This document shows positions 45,220-56,926 of a stretch of 64,000 nucleotides of DNA, piece by piece. A program made the position numbers and the translations under genes. The notes under the pieces were generated by a model. That model saw nothing but the letters and a program-made list of their open reading frames with translations, was not told where the DNA came from and searched no databases. Each line of letters begins with the position of its first letter. Within the stretch, counting starts at the first letter, position 1. This DNA comes from Talpa occidentalis (taxonomy: Eukaryota > Chordata > Mammalia > Eulipotyphla > Talpidae): contig NW_023601433.1 in NCBI RefSeq assembly GCF_014898055.3, forward strand, positions 44,883,876 to 44,947,875, given 5' to 3'.

Positions 45220-46240
45220 TGTTTTCTCACAGTTTTCAGAGTTCATCACTGATTAGGTTTATCTTATTTTATTTTTGTGTATGAGTTTATTGTGCCATAT
45301 TTGAGACAGATGTGATAACCACTATCAGCATTTTGTTAGATAGGTTTCCAAAATTTCCCAAGCACATACATGCATACACATATATTTATATATTTTCTAT
45401 GTTTACTTCTCTTTTTCTGTTTTAATGGTATTAATTCTGTATACTGATCTACATTTTCTATATTGCACCTTCAACTCTGCATTTTTATCTCATTGACATA
45501 ATTGCCTTGATAATGTCCATACAGTATTTCTTTTGTGGAAGCACCAGATTTATTTAGCTGCCTCACATTAATAAAAACTTGGGTTGCTTCAGGTTTTTAC
45601 TATGAAAATGTGATACCATAAAAATTCTCACACTTAACAATCTTAGCAAATTGTTAAATTTCTAACCATGGGATCATTATTAGTATATGAATTACAAATT
45701 GATAAAATATCACCCAAATGCATTTCAAGAATATTTTACCTTAACAGTTCCACCAGTCATCATCCCTGTCAGCATGGAAAATTACATTTCATATATTATT
45801 TAATATGTGGTTAAACACATAAAACATAAAATTTTTCAGCATACAATTCTGTGGTATTAAGTACACTCATAGGTTGATCACCCATCACCACCAACCATCC
45901 CTAAAGATCTTTTCATCTTCCAAAACTCAAACTATATGTATTAAAAAATAACTCTCCATACTCTCTCCCTACAGCCTTTGGCAACCACCATTCTATTTTC
46001 TGTATTTATGAATTTGACTTCTCTAGATAGCTCATATAAGTGAAATCACACAATGTGTGTCCCATTGTGACTGACTTAGTTCACTGAACTTAATGTCCTC
46101 AAGGTTCATCCATCAGAATGACCTTCCTTTTCACGACTGAGTAATATTCTACTCCACTACTATATCACATTTTGTTTAACCATTCATCTGTCAATAGACA
46201 CTTGTTTAATGAATTTTAATATTCAGTTGCAAATTTTTGT
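45220..46240 (-). repeat. L1M 3' region, antisense, probably two adjoining pieces
   Basis: First piece, about 45420-45785: gtccatacagtatttctttt, aaaacttgggttgcttcagg, ttccaccagtcatcatccct. Second piece, about 45800-46240: aatatgtggttaaacacata, ggtattaagtacactcatag, ccaccattctattttctgta, aaggttcatccatcagaatg, gactgagtaatattctactc. All are reversed L1M landmarks. 45220-45420 is less certain. Confidence 0.75.
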
Positions 46241-49200
46241 ACTTCTATCATCTAATTTAAAATGGAGAAATTTAAGAAAAAATATACAATATAATCATAG
46301 GCCTATAGTTTCCCTGCCTCCTCTCAAAGATGAAGAAGCACCTTTTCTTTACCCCTTTTCAACTGAGAATCTTTGAAAAATTCATTTCCATGGGAAATGC
46401 CATCAACACCCTCCCCACCTTCTTCTCAGATCCCCATGGTGGTCAAAACCCCAGTCACCCCATGGAAGGGATACATCAGGGCCAGTACTCTAACAGGGGT
46501 CAATTCAACAATAAAATTATTCTGGTATTGTATTTTCATGCACTTCTTTTTAAATTTCCATTAAACTTTACAGAGAGTTTCAAGAGATGCAGTCAAAGTG
46601 TCTGTGATTAATCTCTGAACCTACCACCAGTCTTCAGACAGATGCTGTCATGACTTTGTCAGGTTAGATGTGAGGAACTCCCTTTGTCAAAATCCCTGTG
46701 GGATTTTTTTCCCTACATCACTTAAATTGAATTTTTTAAAATAAAGCATTTCCACTCAGATACTTATAGAACATGGAATCTTGATCCCTTCTTACTTACT
46801 GCCCCCAAATGACCAACTCCACCTCATGGTGAGACTCATAAATGGTATAAAGAATACAAGTGTATTCCAGCTCTTTCCTAAGGAAAGCCAATAAATCAAA
46901 TTTTTAAGTAAAGAAAATTAACTTCAGATAAAACTGAATAGTAGAAGATTACTGATATTTTGGTTGTTGTCCTCAAAGCTCTAGGTTTCCTACAGGTACT
47001 TTCCATAAGTCTTTTTATAGCACCTTGAAATAGATAACATACATTAGGTTCAGAGAACATTCCAGACCTTGGCATAGTGTAGGAGGACACTAGGTAACTG
47101 TTTGTTGAAGGCAAGGATGAAATGCACAACATGTTACAAACCACTAAAATTATTTATTCTGCTTCTTTGTAAGAATCTCCATATTTAAAGGCACAGACTT
47201 TCCTACACGTAAATTTTGTCAAAACAGAACACTTCCGAATAGTCACAGTATTTCATAAAAACCAGTTTATAAAGGATGTTTATAGAAAAGAGCCTCCCAG
47301 CACATTAAAAATGTTACTTAATATAGTTTACATACAACTTTTTTCCAGAAAAGTATTTAATGCCAAAAATGATAAACAATTTTATGCTACATTTCCTCAC
47401 AGTATCCTGTTCTTTTCAAAATTTTTTCTAGTAACTAGTTAATTCCTTATTTTAAAGTTTTCTTAGAAAACTTGATTGCTGTGTGTACAGGGAAATGAAC
47501 AAATATAACTTTTTGGTAAAAAGTGTAGAGGTCAAAGTCAATTAAGAACTCCCTGGATGAAATTTCAAGTTTTTATTTAGATATATGGGTAGAAAATCTA
47601 GAAATTATGAAGAAAAGGGTTTTAAGGTCCACAAGTATTCTGAGGTTGATCCACTGGGTTAGACACAAAGCAGACTAAGCTACTACATCTGAATCTGCCA
47701 AACACTATGAATAAAACAAGCATCCAGAGACACCCCCTGCAGAGACACCCCCAGGTATATCTGCATGTGGGTGCCCTTACCCACTCCCTTTATGACTTTA
47801 GTACTGGGAACCATTTTGCAGGGAACCCCCAAAGATAGTGCCCTTGCAACACCAAACAGGCAGGCGCGAGGAACAGGAGCAGGCTGTAGGGAACAGGGCC
47901 CAGGATTCTGTGGAATTCCTTCTGTAACAAGTGCCAAACACAGAAGAATATTGAAGGCGACCCACTTAGTGGACAGCTAGCCGGCTTATTTTTTATGGCA
48001 GCTGACCCATCACAGAAATGGAATGAACGAGAAATAGGAAAGACATTCCCATCCCACTTTGCCTCCGTTTTTAAGCCATTACCATTTCCCCAGGTGAACA
48101 GTTGAAGGCACTTATGAACAAATGACTGGTGGATTTATTTGGGGGGATAGCTCACAGAGAGATCAAGGCATTATTTAAGACAAAAAGAAAAAATTAAAAA
48201 AAAAAAAAAGAAATTAAACAGGCAAGTCTTCTTTGACCTCTACAGTGATCATCTTTGGGGAACCAGGCTCCGTAAAGAAAACATATAATACCATCTTGGG
48301 AAGGTCGGGCAGAAGGGCTGTGAGTGGACAGGGATGTCCACTGTGGAAGTCAAATGGGGCACGTAAATGCTCTCTTCTCACTTTCTGGGTCCTTCATGCT
48401 GTGGTTCTGACTTTAAAACTTTAAAACTTTTTCTCCGGTTCTTCCAAGGTGAAGACGTCACTACATCTTAGGGGAAAGAAGTGTTGATTTTCTTAAACCC
48501 TCCAGCCTCCTGGGTATATTCATACCTGGACGTGGCTTTTGCCCCCTCCCTGCATTTCATCATTAATTTTTGCTGAGGATGTCTGCTCAGCAGGAGATGG
48601 AGGAACAAATAAACTAAACAAAAGGCCTCTCCCTTCCAGCCCAGCACAAGGAAAAATAAACATGGTGGATCTTCCGTGCAGCCAGTGATCAAATCATAAT
48701 GATTAAACGCTGTTCTCAATGGCAATAGCTGAAAATAGCAGGTTTGGGGGCCGGAGCCTACACAGAGTGAAAGAGGTGGGCCGGAAAGCACAGCATGGCG
48801 ATCCAGTGACAGTAATTATGGGTGAGTTCCTGGCAGGGAGAGTGTGACTAATCTAGGTTGAAGGCACAGCAAGTCATGTCATCTGCCTGCCTCCCCACCC
48901 TCCTTTCTCCCAGGAAAATAGAAAGTGGTTTCATTCAGCGCTGGTTACTACAGCTCAGGATGCAGGGCTTTCTGCATTCCTTGCAGATGCTGCCAGCCAA
49001 AGGGCGTCAGGGTTGGCTGAATGGAAGAAATGAAGGAGCTACCACAGTGGGTATTTCTAAACTTGACCACCCGAGAACACACCAGCTTCTGCAGGACAGG
49101 AACCCCCAGGTCCTCCTGCACTTATTAATACAGAGGGGCCATGGGACCCCAAGACCTAGATACTAGCTCCTCCCTTTGTATGCTCAGGCTCTGAGAGAGT

Positions 49201-49324
49201 GTAATGAAGACCCTGTTGATGGTGATAGTTTTTTCCTAAATTTTGCTTTCAAGATTTTATTTGCATCTCAGAAGAGTATTGGATTTGTTTGTTCTTACTG
49301 TTTTTATTCCGATTCTTTGCCATC
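46241..49324. other. Unassigned non-coding stretch, 3.1 kb
   Basis: A-rich run at 48187-48209. A doubled cagagacaccccc word lies near 47725-47752, and a doubled actttaaa word near 48411-48428. No gene: the longest frames (107 codons minus at 48468-48791, 102 codons plus at 48858-49166) show no family features. Confidence 0.4.
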
Positions 49325-49830
49325 TGCAGTCTTGCTGATCCTGGAGGAACTGCCCTCCCAGGGCTAGGCAATTCCTGGAAACAGTACACAGAGGTCTGGG
49401 AGCCAGCCTTTCCAATACAAACCAACCAATCCACAGCCCACGCCCAGCCTCTTCCTGTTTAGGCTTTCACATCTGGGGTCACCATCCTCCTACCTTAATC
49501 AGGGCCAGCTACCAGAAATCGAATGACAGCCCCTGCAGCCAGAGTCCACTGAAATTTTTCCAACCAGTCACTTTTAAACCTCCTTAGCCTGCTTCATCAG
49601 CTCTTCCCATGGAAACCATAACAAAGCTTCTTTCCTCTGTTTCCCCTTACTCCTGGGCAACCTGGATTTCCCATGCGCCCCCATATGGCCTGGCACTGCC
49701 CCCCACCCCCTTCTTGGTAACTGTGACTGCTTTTTCAATCAGTTGTCTCCTGATCTGTTGGTCTTACTGTATGTCATTTTTTTTTTTTAATGAACATCTT
49801 CTATTTGATAACAAATCCAGCCAGAGTATG
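49325..49830 (+). repeat. Old LTR-like repeat, copy B
   Basis: Uninterrupted relative of 28060-28850: tgctgatcctggaggaactg, ctcccagggctaggcaattc, tttccaatacaaaccaacca, gccagagtccactgaaattt, cttagcctgcttcatcagct, ccatggaaaccataacaaag and gcgcccccatatggcctggc. This copy shows what copy A looked like before the L1 insertion. Confidence 0.6.
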
Positions 49831-49905
49831 TCCCTGAGAACCACTGCAGTGTTTCCATAAGCGCTGAGACCAGGTGGGTCTTGATTTAAAATCTGAACCT
49901 CCAAA

Positions 49906-49907
49906 AA

Positions 49908-49966
<59 letters not shown>

Positions 49967-49969
49967 ATT
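49906..49969. repeat. (TAAA)n microsatellite
   Basis: About 16 uninterrupted 4-base units, followed by a degenerate ttagttagctagttaatt region. Probably polymorphic in length. Confidence 0.95.
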
Positions 49970-50639
49970 AGTTAGCTAGTTAATTAACTGGAGCCTCCAG
50001 AATGTCAAACTGGGCAAAGGAAACCAGAGCCAACACAAAGGGTCAACATCAGACCTTTCTTGACCCTCTCTAGGGCCCAGGAAGCTAGTCTCCTGTCCTG
50101 CATCCAGTCCTGTGAAGGGGGTTCTGTCTCTACTGCAGGCCCCATGTTTTATTCATGTGCCCCTGCCATCTCTTGATGACCTTGGGCTCCCTAGCAAAAT
50201 ATTCCAAAAGACTTTACTATTTTTAATAAAAGGACATTATTTTCAAATTTATTTATGTGAGTTTGTCAACTGGTTTATTATCATGGTCTGGGTGTTTTTA
50301 AGTAAATTTGGGTCATCCTGTGATGTTTTCCATGGGGTTTTCACTTTGATTTTCAGATTTACGCAGCCAGTCCCCAAAGGTTGTCTGCTTTCTTTCTTCC
50401 TTTATTTTTTCCTTACTTTCTAGCATATTTTAAATTTTGAAGACTTTAAAAATTTAAAAAATTATACAAAATCCTAAAATAAACATATGCAGGCCTACTT
50501 TCTAGATTAGCAAATATTATTTATCATGTTTGTTTTATCTTTTTTGAAAAGTAAAAGAAATAAAACATTTACAAGTCAAACTGCAAATTCTTTTTTCTCC
50601 TATTCCCAGGCTACTCACCTCCCTTCTTTATAACACTAA
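49970..50639. other. Unassigned non-coding stretch
   Basis: No named repeat; AT-rich on the right side (50420-50600). Confidence 0.4.
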
Positions 50640-51070
50640 CTACTGTTATCAATTTGATATGTTTTTCTAGTCTACTTTTTATAACTATACATTACATATG
50701 CATGAAACATGAACAACATGAGTATTGTGCTTTAAACTTTCATATAAATGGTTTCATGCTGTAAGCAATATTCTGCAGAATGTTTAGTTTTTAAAGAGCT
50801 ACCTGTCTATATTATCTCTTGCAGTAGTTTTTTAATGATTATATTGTATTCCATAGTATGAATTGCCACATCTACTTAGAAGTCTTGTACTGATTCTGCA
50901 ATGAAAATTCTTTTACATCTCCATCAGGCAGATGTGGCAGCATTTCTCTTGGGTATATTCATAGAATTTAAGTTTTCTGGGTCTGAAATTATGTACAGTT
51001 TCATTTTGTATAGATATTGTCAAATTTTTCTCCAAAGGAGATGTGCTGGTCATTTCTTCCACTTTGAAAT
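50640..51070 (-). repeat. L1M-type 3' region, antisense
   Basis: ttcatataaatggtttcatg, tgattatattgtattccata, tgattctgcaatgaaaattc, tagaatttaagttttctggg and caaatttttctccaaaggag follow reversed L1M/L1ME order. Confidence 0.7.
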
Positions 51071-51429
51071 TGCTGCAAAATAAATGTCTATCTGAAGCAG
51101 ACTGTTAGACTTACAAAGTTGCTAGAAAAGTAAAAGTGAAAAGTAGATGAGTTTGTTAAACTCCAAAGTTTTATCAAATAATGACATAAAGCACTGTTAC
51201 TGTTATTTTCTAATCTGTTGCCAAGATTCAGTGTCCTAAGATTTTAAAGTTGTACAAATGCTTGATACTCATGCCATTGCCTCTAATTCTCATCTACAAC
51301 CATGTCACTAAAGTTTTTGCTTTCCATCTTTCTATTTTAAGGAAAAATCCTTACTTTTTCATTTACTATGTCACATTTAGCACTTGCAGGACCTAATCCT
51401 TTCAGTTACACACAATTCATTTTTAAAAA
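51071..51429. other. Unassigned non-coding stretch
   Basis: No named repeat or gene. Confidence 0.4.
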
Positions 51430-51912
51430 GAATTTTATTGAGGTAGCATTGGTGTATAATATTATTTAAGTTTCATGTGCATGGCATTATAATTTGACAT
51501 CTGCACCCACTACATCACGATCCCCATTAAAAGTGTAGTGTCCACCCATCAACCTATAATTGACCCCCTTTACCTGTTTCACATAGCCCTCACCCCCTTT
51601 CTTTCTGGTAACCACCAATCTGTTCTCTGTACCTAAGAATTTGTTTTTGTTTTGTTTGTTTGTTCATTTTCTCTGTTCCTTTATATTCTACATGTGAATG
51701 AAATTATATGGATTTCTCCATCTGACTCCTTTCCTCATTGACACATTATTTATAATTGCCATGATATGGAAACTGCCTATGTGCTCATTGCTAGATGAAT
51801 GGATGTGGTAGATATGTTCATATATAATAGAATACTATTCATCCATAAAAAAGATGAAATCTTGCCATTTGCTACAACACGATTAGAACTTGAGGATATT
51901 CTGTTTAGACTT
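51430..51912 (-). repeat. L1M LINE with internal inversion (twin-primed)
   Basis: 51430-51740 is reversed L1 3' UTR (attttattgaggtagcattg, ctggtaaccaccaatctgtt, ttctacatgtgaatgaaatt, tctgactcctttcctcattg). 51741-51912 is sense L1 from just upstream (attatttataattgccatga, agatgaatggatgtggtaga, agatgaaatcttgccatttg, gaggatattctgtttag). The sense part ends at the L1 position where the reversed part begins, as twin priming predicts. Confidence 0.8.
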
Positions 51913-53549
51913 ATAACTCTTTAGGGATTCAATTCTACAGGCTCTACCAATACCTCATTCTGTAGCTATAACCACTCTGGCCACTTTGAACATTGAGACA
52001 TTGTATCTTCATGAGTTTCTGCTGTGTAGCTTGTTTCATTCCTCATCCTTGACCTTAAATTGCCCATAGAAACTTTCTATTCTATTCTTATTCTATTTCT
52101 TTCTATTCTATTCTATTCTTATCCTCATGGTTAAGAAAAATTTGAAGGGAAAAAATCTTTAGTTTTTTAAAACATATATATATATATACACTAATTGTTA
52201 AGATACTCTCTTTTAAATCAGAAAGGCAATTAATGGGACATTTGCCAATTGTTCACACCCTCACTACTCACTGAATTAAAAAAAAAAGTTATTAGAAAGT
52301 AATTAAGATAGATGACCTATATTTTGGTTCAAACATTTAAAAAATTAAATTTAAATTATGATCTCATATGAGTTTTCTTGCTCTTAAACTGGATTTTTCC
52401 CATTACAGTGGAAGGTTTTAAAAAACTGTTTGAATTAAACAAAATATCTGTATTTTCAAAAATATTTCAGTGTTTTTCTTAAATTTTCATAATATAATTT
52501 ACCCAAATTTTATGTTTAATTTGTACTTTTATTCATTAAATGATAGGTGAGGCTCTCAGAAAAAAAAATGAAGAGATTTGATAGTCTTCAATTTCCTACA
52601 TTGTATTACATAGGAAATGCACTATGCATTCTAACATATGTATTTTGTACAGCAGGCTGAGAAGTATGTTAAAAACTGCTGTGGGTATGTTATATCATAG
52701 TCAAAAAAGAATATCCCTCTAAAGAGTAGCATTGTTTATTTTAGCTCCTGGCCACTCAAGGAAATAGATAAAATATTTGGAGTGAAACAAACAATGATTT
52801 TTTTTGTATATGTGTTTACATCAATTAGATCTAACCAGAGAGCTTATATTAAAAAGCAGAATCTTCATAATAAGGGCTAGGAGCCTTTGCTCTATAGGTC
52901 ATCCTCTCTCTCTTCATAGTTATCTTTTAATATCTTTATAAGTGGGGTGACAAACATTCCTGGTTTGCCTGGACTAAGAAGTTTCCAGACCACAGCCTCT
53001 CCAATTTAAAAAATGTGAAAGTTCCAGGCAATCCAGAAAGAGTTATTCTATTTATATGATTATAAATATAATTAGAAAGTTTGCTGCCAAGATCAGAGAA
53101 CTCTAAACATGGAGAGAATGGAAGAGGGAAGCTGGTTATGGGGTCATACACAGCTGATGAATAAGCTTGACAGTAAGGTTGTAAAGTCTAAAACAAGATC
53201 AGAAAGTTTGGGGCATGATTAGTCAAGATGGAGAAGAATAAGTGTCAAGATCAGACTTGAGTCAGGTATGCCCATGATTCAGCAGGAGTCCCAGAAGTCA
53301 AAGATAGCATCACACACTTTCACATAAAGACCTCTCGTTCATTTTTCCTTCTCTATTTCTTCCTTTATCTATGTACATGCTGTCAAACAACTTGAATGCT
53401 TAAGTCAGGTGAGCTGACATGCCAAAAGATGATAGAAGGCCAATTTTAATTACATTGATTCTTCCTAGGAAATGAGAACTTATTTTTTATTGTTTTCTAT
53501 GAGACCCTACTTAATATTTCAAATATCAGATCCAAATATTCACTAAGAA
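51913..53549. other. Unassigned AT-rich stretch with simple repeats
   Basis: Contains a (TATTC)n-like pentamer patch at 52077-52122 and (TA)n at 52174-52188. No gene or named repeat otherwise. Confidence 0.45.
52077..52122. repeat. (TATTC)n-like microsatellite
   Basis: Imperfect pentamer array of ctatt/tattc units. Confidence 0.85.
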
Positions 53550-53920
53550 ATGAAGTAAGATACTGTGGTATGTCCATATAAAGGATTATTATTCAACCAT
53601 CAAAAGGAATGATGTATTGATACATGCTACAATGAGGATTAATATTAAGTTAAGTGAAAGAAGCCAAATATCATGTGTATATAATTTTATTTACATGAAA
53701 TATCCAGAATAGAATCATCAATTCAGATTGGTAGTTACCAGAAGCTGAAGGAAGGAGGGAATGGAGAGAAACTGCTCATCACTTAAAGGTTTTACTTTGA
53801 AAATAGATAGAGGTGGTGGTTTCACAATATTGTGAATGTATACAATGCCACTGAATTGTTCACTTCAAAATGATTAATTTTATGTTATGCAAATTTTACC
53901 TCAATAAATTATTCTCACTC
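53550..53920 (+). repeat. L1M-type 3' UTR, sense
   Basis: ggattattattcaaccatca, tgatacatgctacaatgagg, taagtgaaagaagccaaata, catgaaatatccagaataga, tggtagttaccagaagctga, ggtggtggtttcacaatatt, gccactgaattgttcacttc and ttacctcaataaatta are the classical landmarks in order. It ends at the expected aataaa. Confidence 0.88.
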
Positions 53921-54839
53921 TTTGCAATATTTCATTTTAAAATCAATTGCACTTTTGTTTCTATCCAACCTATAAAGACATCAATAATTTCACATGACTA
54001 CTTGGGGAATATATTTTTCCTAATGTACTTGAGACCCTAGTTAATAATTTTAATTAACCAGTTAACCCTAATCATAGCTAAATCCTGCTATTAGTCATTC
54101 ATTTCCATATGCATAGGCTTTTATGATTGTTAGAGTGGTTTCACAATCTTGTTTAGACAGCAGGTGCCCCATCATGTCTTCAATTTACTTCATAATTTGT
54201 TAGGTCTGAGTCAGGCACAGAGTAAGCATAATCTGTGTCTCAAAATAGTTATCCAAAACCAGGCAAATGTATACCCATCTCCCTTTTCATTTATGGTAAA
54301 GTCTTTTGTGAATTGAGCTGCTATAGTTTCCATTTTTGATTATGTCCTCTCTAGACTTTAAGGAGCAAAGATATGTTTGTTACTTATTAGCAACAAAGAA
54401 ATGTTCTAACTTTATTGCAACTGGTGGTGTAACACAAGCAGAATGGGAGGAAACCTTAACATAAATGTGAATATTCAAATATTTGACATTCTGTTACCTC
54501 ATTCTGAACCTATTCTGCTATGTGGATTAAGTTAATGCTATCGCCAAACAAGTCTTGAAGAAGTTCCTTTTAAATGTTAACTATTTTAATTTCTGTGAAA
54601 CCACTGATCATCTCTAATCATTTCCCTATTATATGTCATAATCAAAATCAGTCTTGGGGGGGAACCCAACTTGATAACCAAGAGGTTAAGTCCAAATTAT
54701 ATTATTAATGTTCTCTAAGTATAAGCATTAAGAGCCAAAAGGATAGATTTTACTCAGAAGATAAAGATGAATGAAAATACTCAGCACATTTCCTGAGACT
54801 GTCAACCTGGATTGTAATATCTGGTAGTAGATAATAACA
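53921..54839. other. Unassigned AT-rich stretch
   Basis: No named repeat or gene. Confidence 0.4.
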
Positions 54840-54980
54840 ATAATCATCATTCATTAGAGTTTTACTTTGTGCTGAGCTTTGGGCTAAATGTTTCGATGTA
54901 CATAATTCCATTTTACAAAAGAAGAAACAAAAAGGTTAACCTAGATCAGTCTGACACCTTAGTCTGAATGATTCATTATC
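54840..54980 (-). repeat. MIR fragment, antisense
   Basis: tactttgtgctgagctttgg, gatgtacataattccatttt and acaaaagaagaaacaaaaag correspond to the reversed MIR 3' half. Confidence 0.6.
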
Positions 54981-55269
54981 ACCATGTTCTGAAACAATGT
55001 TTTGTTTTTGTTTTACTCCATAGAGAAGATGTGAGTTGGAGTGAGTTTTATCTTTGGTCATTTTTAATTTGATTTAATGAGAGATCATTAGAAACAAAAA
55101 GGATAATTTATACAGCTAACTAGAACTTTGAAAATATCTTGTTCCTTGCCAAGCTCCTACTAGGTATGGATTAAAAAACAAAACAAAACAAAAAAAACCA
55201 AACTGTTTAACTTAAACTGGTAATTGAGTCTCACAGTCATCAAGTCACTGGAAAGGCAATTTAATACTC

Positions 55270-55400
55270 AACTCAATTCAACTCATTCTAATCCAAACCA
55301 ATTCAGTAAATATCTACTGTGTGCAGATCACAGTTTGACATCACGTGGAATACAGACATAATAAGGAAAAGTGCCCTGATCACAAAGAACTCACAGGTCA
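55270..55400 (-). repeat. L2 LINE 3' end, antisense
   Basis: accaattcagtaaatatcta, ctgtgtgcagatcacagttt, gccctgatcacaaagaactc follow the reversed L2 terminus. Confidence 0.55.
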
Positions 55401-56633
55401 ATATCCTAGACAATGAGTCAACATGAGTAACACTCTCGAAGACAGTGACTGAGACAGAGGCAGGAAGCACAAAGGAAAATGGTTGTTGATCCAACCAGGC
55501 AAAAGGAAGACTTCCCAGAGTAGACCCTCACTGACCTGAGTTTTATGGAACAAAAACTTCAGACTTCATGGATGGACAAGGAGACAACACTTGTCAGAGG
55601 AAATGGCAAGGTCCAAGGCCAGGATAGAGTGCTGAAACGTAACAGATTTGTTATGTAGAAGACTATAAGTAGTTCTGGAAAGCATCCAATTCACATGGTC
55701 TTAACCCACCCCTGTGCCTTCAATTTTGATCTTTGCTGCATTTGTATCTCCATCAATCCGCCACCCCTCCTTTCACGCAAGGCTATTTGTACCCACTCAT
55801 GGCTTAGGAATGTACTGGTAAAGACCAGAATTCCCAACATGAGGCTGAAAGACTGGGAAAAGCTTTGTATTCTATTTTTTCTAAGCTAAGATAAAAAAGT
55901 CTTTCCCAGCAGAATACCATTATTATTCTTGGATAGTTCTGTATTTTTAAAATTTGGGACAGATCATGCCTTTTGCTTTGGAGTTAGGAGTTAGGTCAAC
56001 TAAGTTCATTCTACTTCCCAGGCCATGTTTCTGTCTTTTGTTGTTGTTTTTTATTCTTCATCTGTATTGAATTTGAACTTGAGCAGGCTGTTTCTGAGAT
56101 TATCTTGTCATAATTGACAATGCTCTGTGCTTTCTCACTTTACATTGGTTGGCTTATAGGGTTTACTGACAGGTTTAAAAGCTAACATTCTAGCCTTTTC
56201 ATCTTTGCATATTCTTACAGCAGAAACTTGGGGCAAAAAGTTAGTGGGGATTTAGGGGGAGATTGTTCTGGAAAGATTTTAGAAAATGAGGTGACCAGGC
56301 TATTTATCTCAATAGTCCTAGTCTGATATCAAGCAAATACATATATTTATTTGTAGGGGAAAGGATTCCACTATAAACAGAAACATCTCAACCATCTGCC
56401 CAAAGCTCTTCCAATATAATTACGTCAAACTGTGGCTGATGGCTGGTTGTTGATCCAAATATTTGGCAAAGAGGGTGATACCCTCCTGGGATATCACAGC
56501 CCATCCACAGCTTCCTGCCTCATTACATTTACCAGTTTTCCATTGACAATTAGAGAATCCAAAGCTTTTGCTGGAATAAATAGTTTCTGAGTTTGTAAGT
56601 TAAATTAGCAATTGAGAATGACTCAAACTAGCA
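55401..56633. other. Unassigned non-coding stretch
   Basis: No gene or named repeat recognised. Confidence 0.4.
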
Positions 56634-56645
56634 ATGTTTTTTCTT

Positions 56646-56914
56646 TTTTAAAAATTTATTTAATTTATGTGTGCATACAAGACCTGGGTTATAGGCCAGA
56701 GGTGCAGGGGGTAAGAGATTCATCAGAGACAGAGTGGGGAACAGAACAGACAGATTGACTGAAATACATTGCTGAGGGGAGCAGCAGGCAAGATAGGAGA
56801 GGTGTGCCACACCATATAGGTTAGCTCCCTGGTGAGGGATCAAAATGTTGCTGCAGTGGCTGTGGATAGCTTCATAGTGCTGAGACTTAACTCCTTGTGC
56901 CACCAGGGAGGCCC
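56646..56914 (-). repeat. Rhin-like SINE, full length, antisense
   Basis: The minus strand starts gggcctccctggtggcacaa and contains the body with gtctatctg-type and ttcagtcaatctgtctgttc strings, ending in an A/T-rich tail. Target duplication atgttttttctt (56634-56645) / acgttttttctt (56915-56926). The 91-codon minus frame at 56628-56903 is a reading of this SINE. Confidence 0.9.
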
Positions 56915-56926
56915 ACGTTTTTTCTT

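Noticed and set aside
49906..49969. (TAAA)n as a SINE tail
   Set aside because: No SINE body precedes it; it is an independent microsatellite near the end of an old LTR-like repeat.
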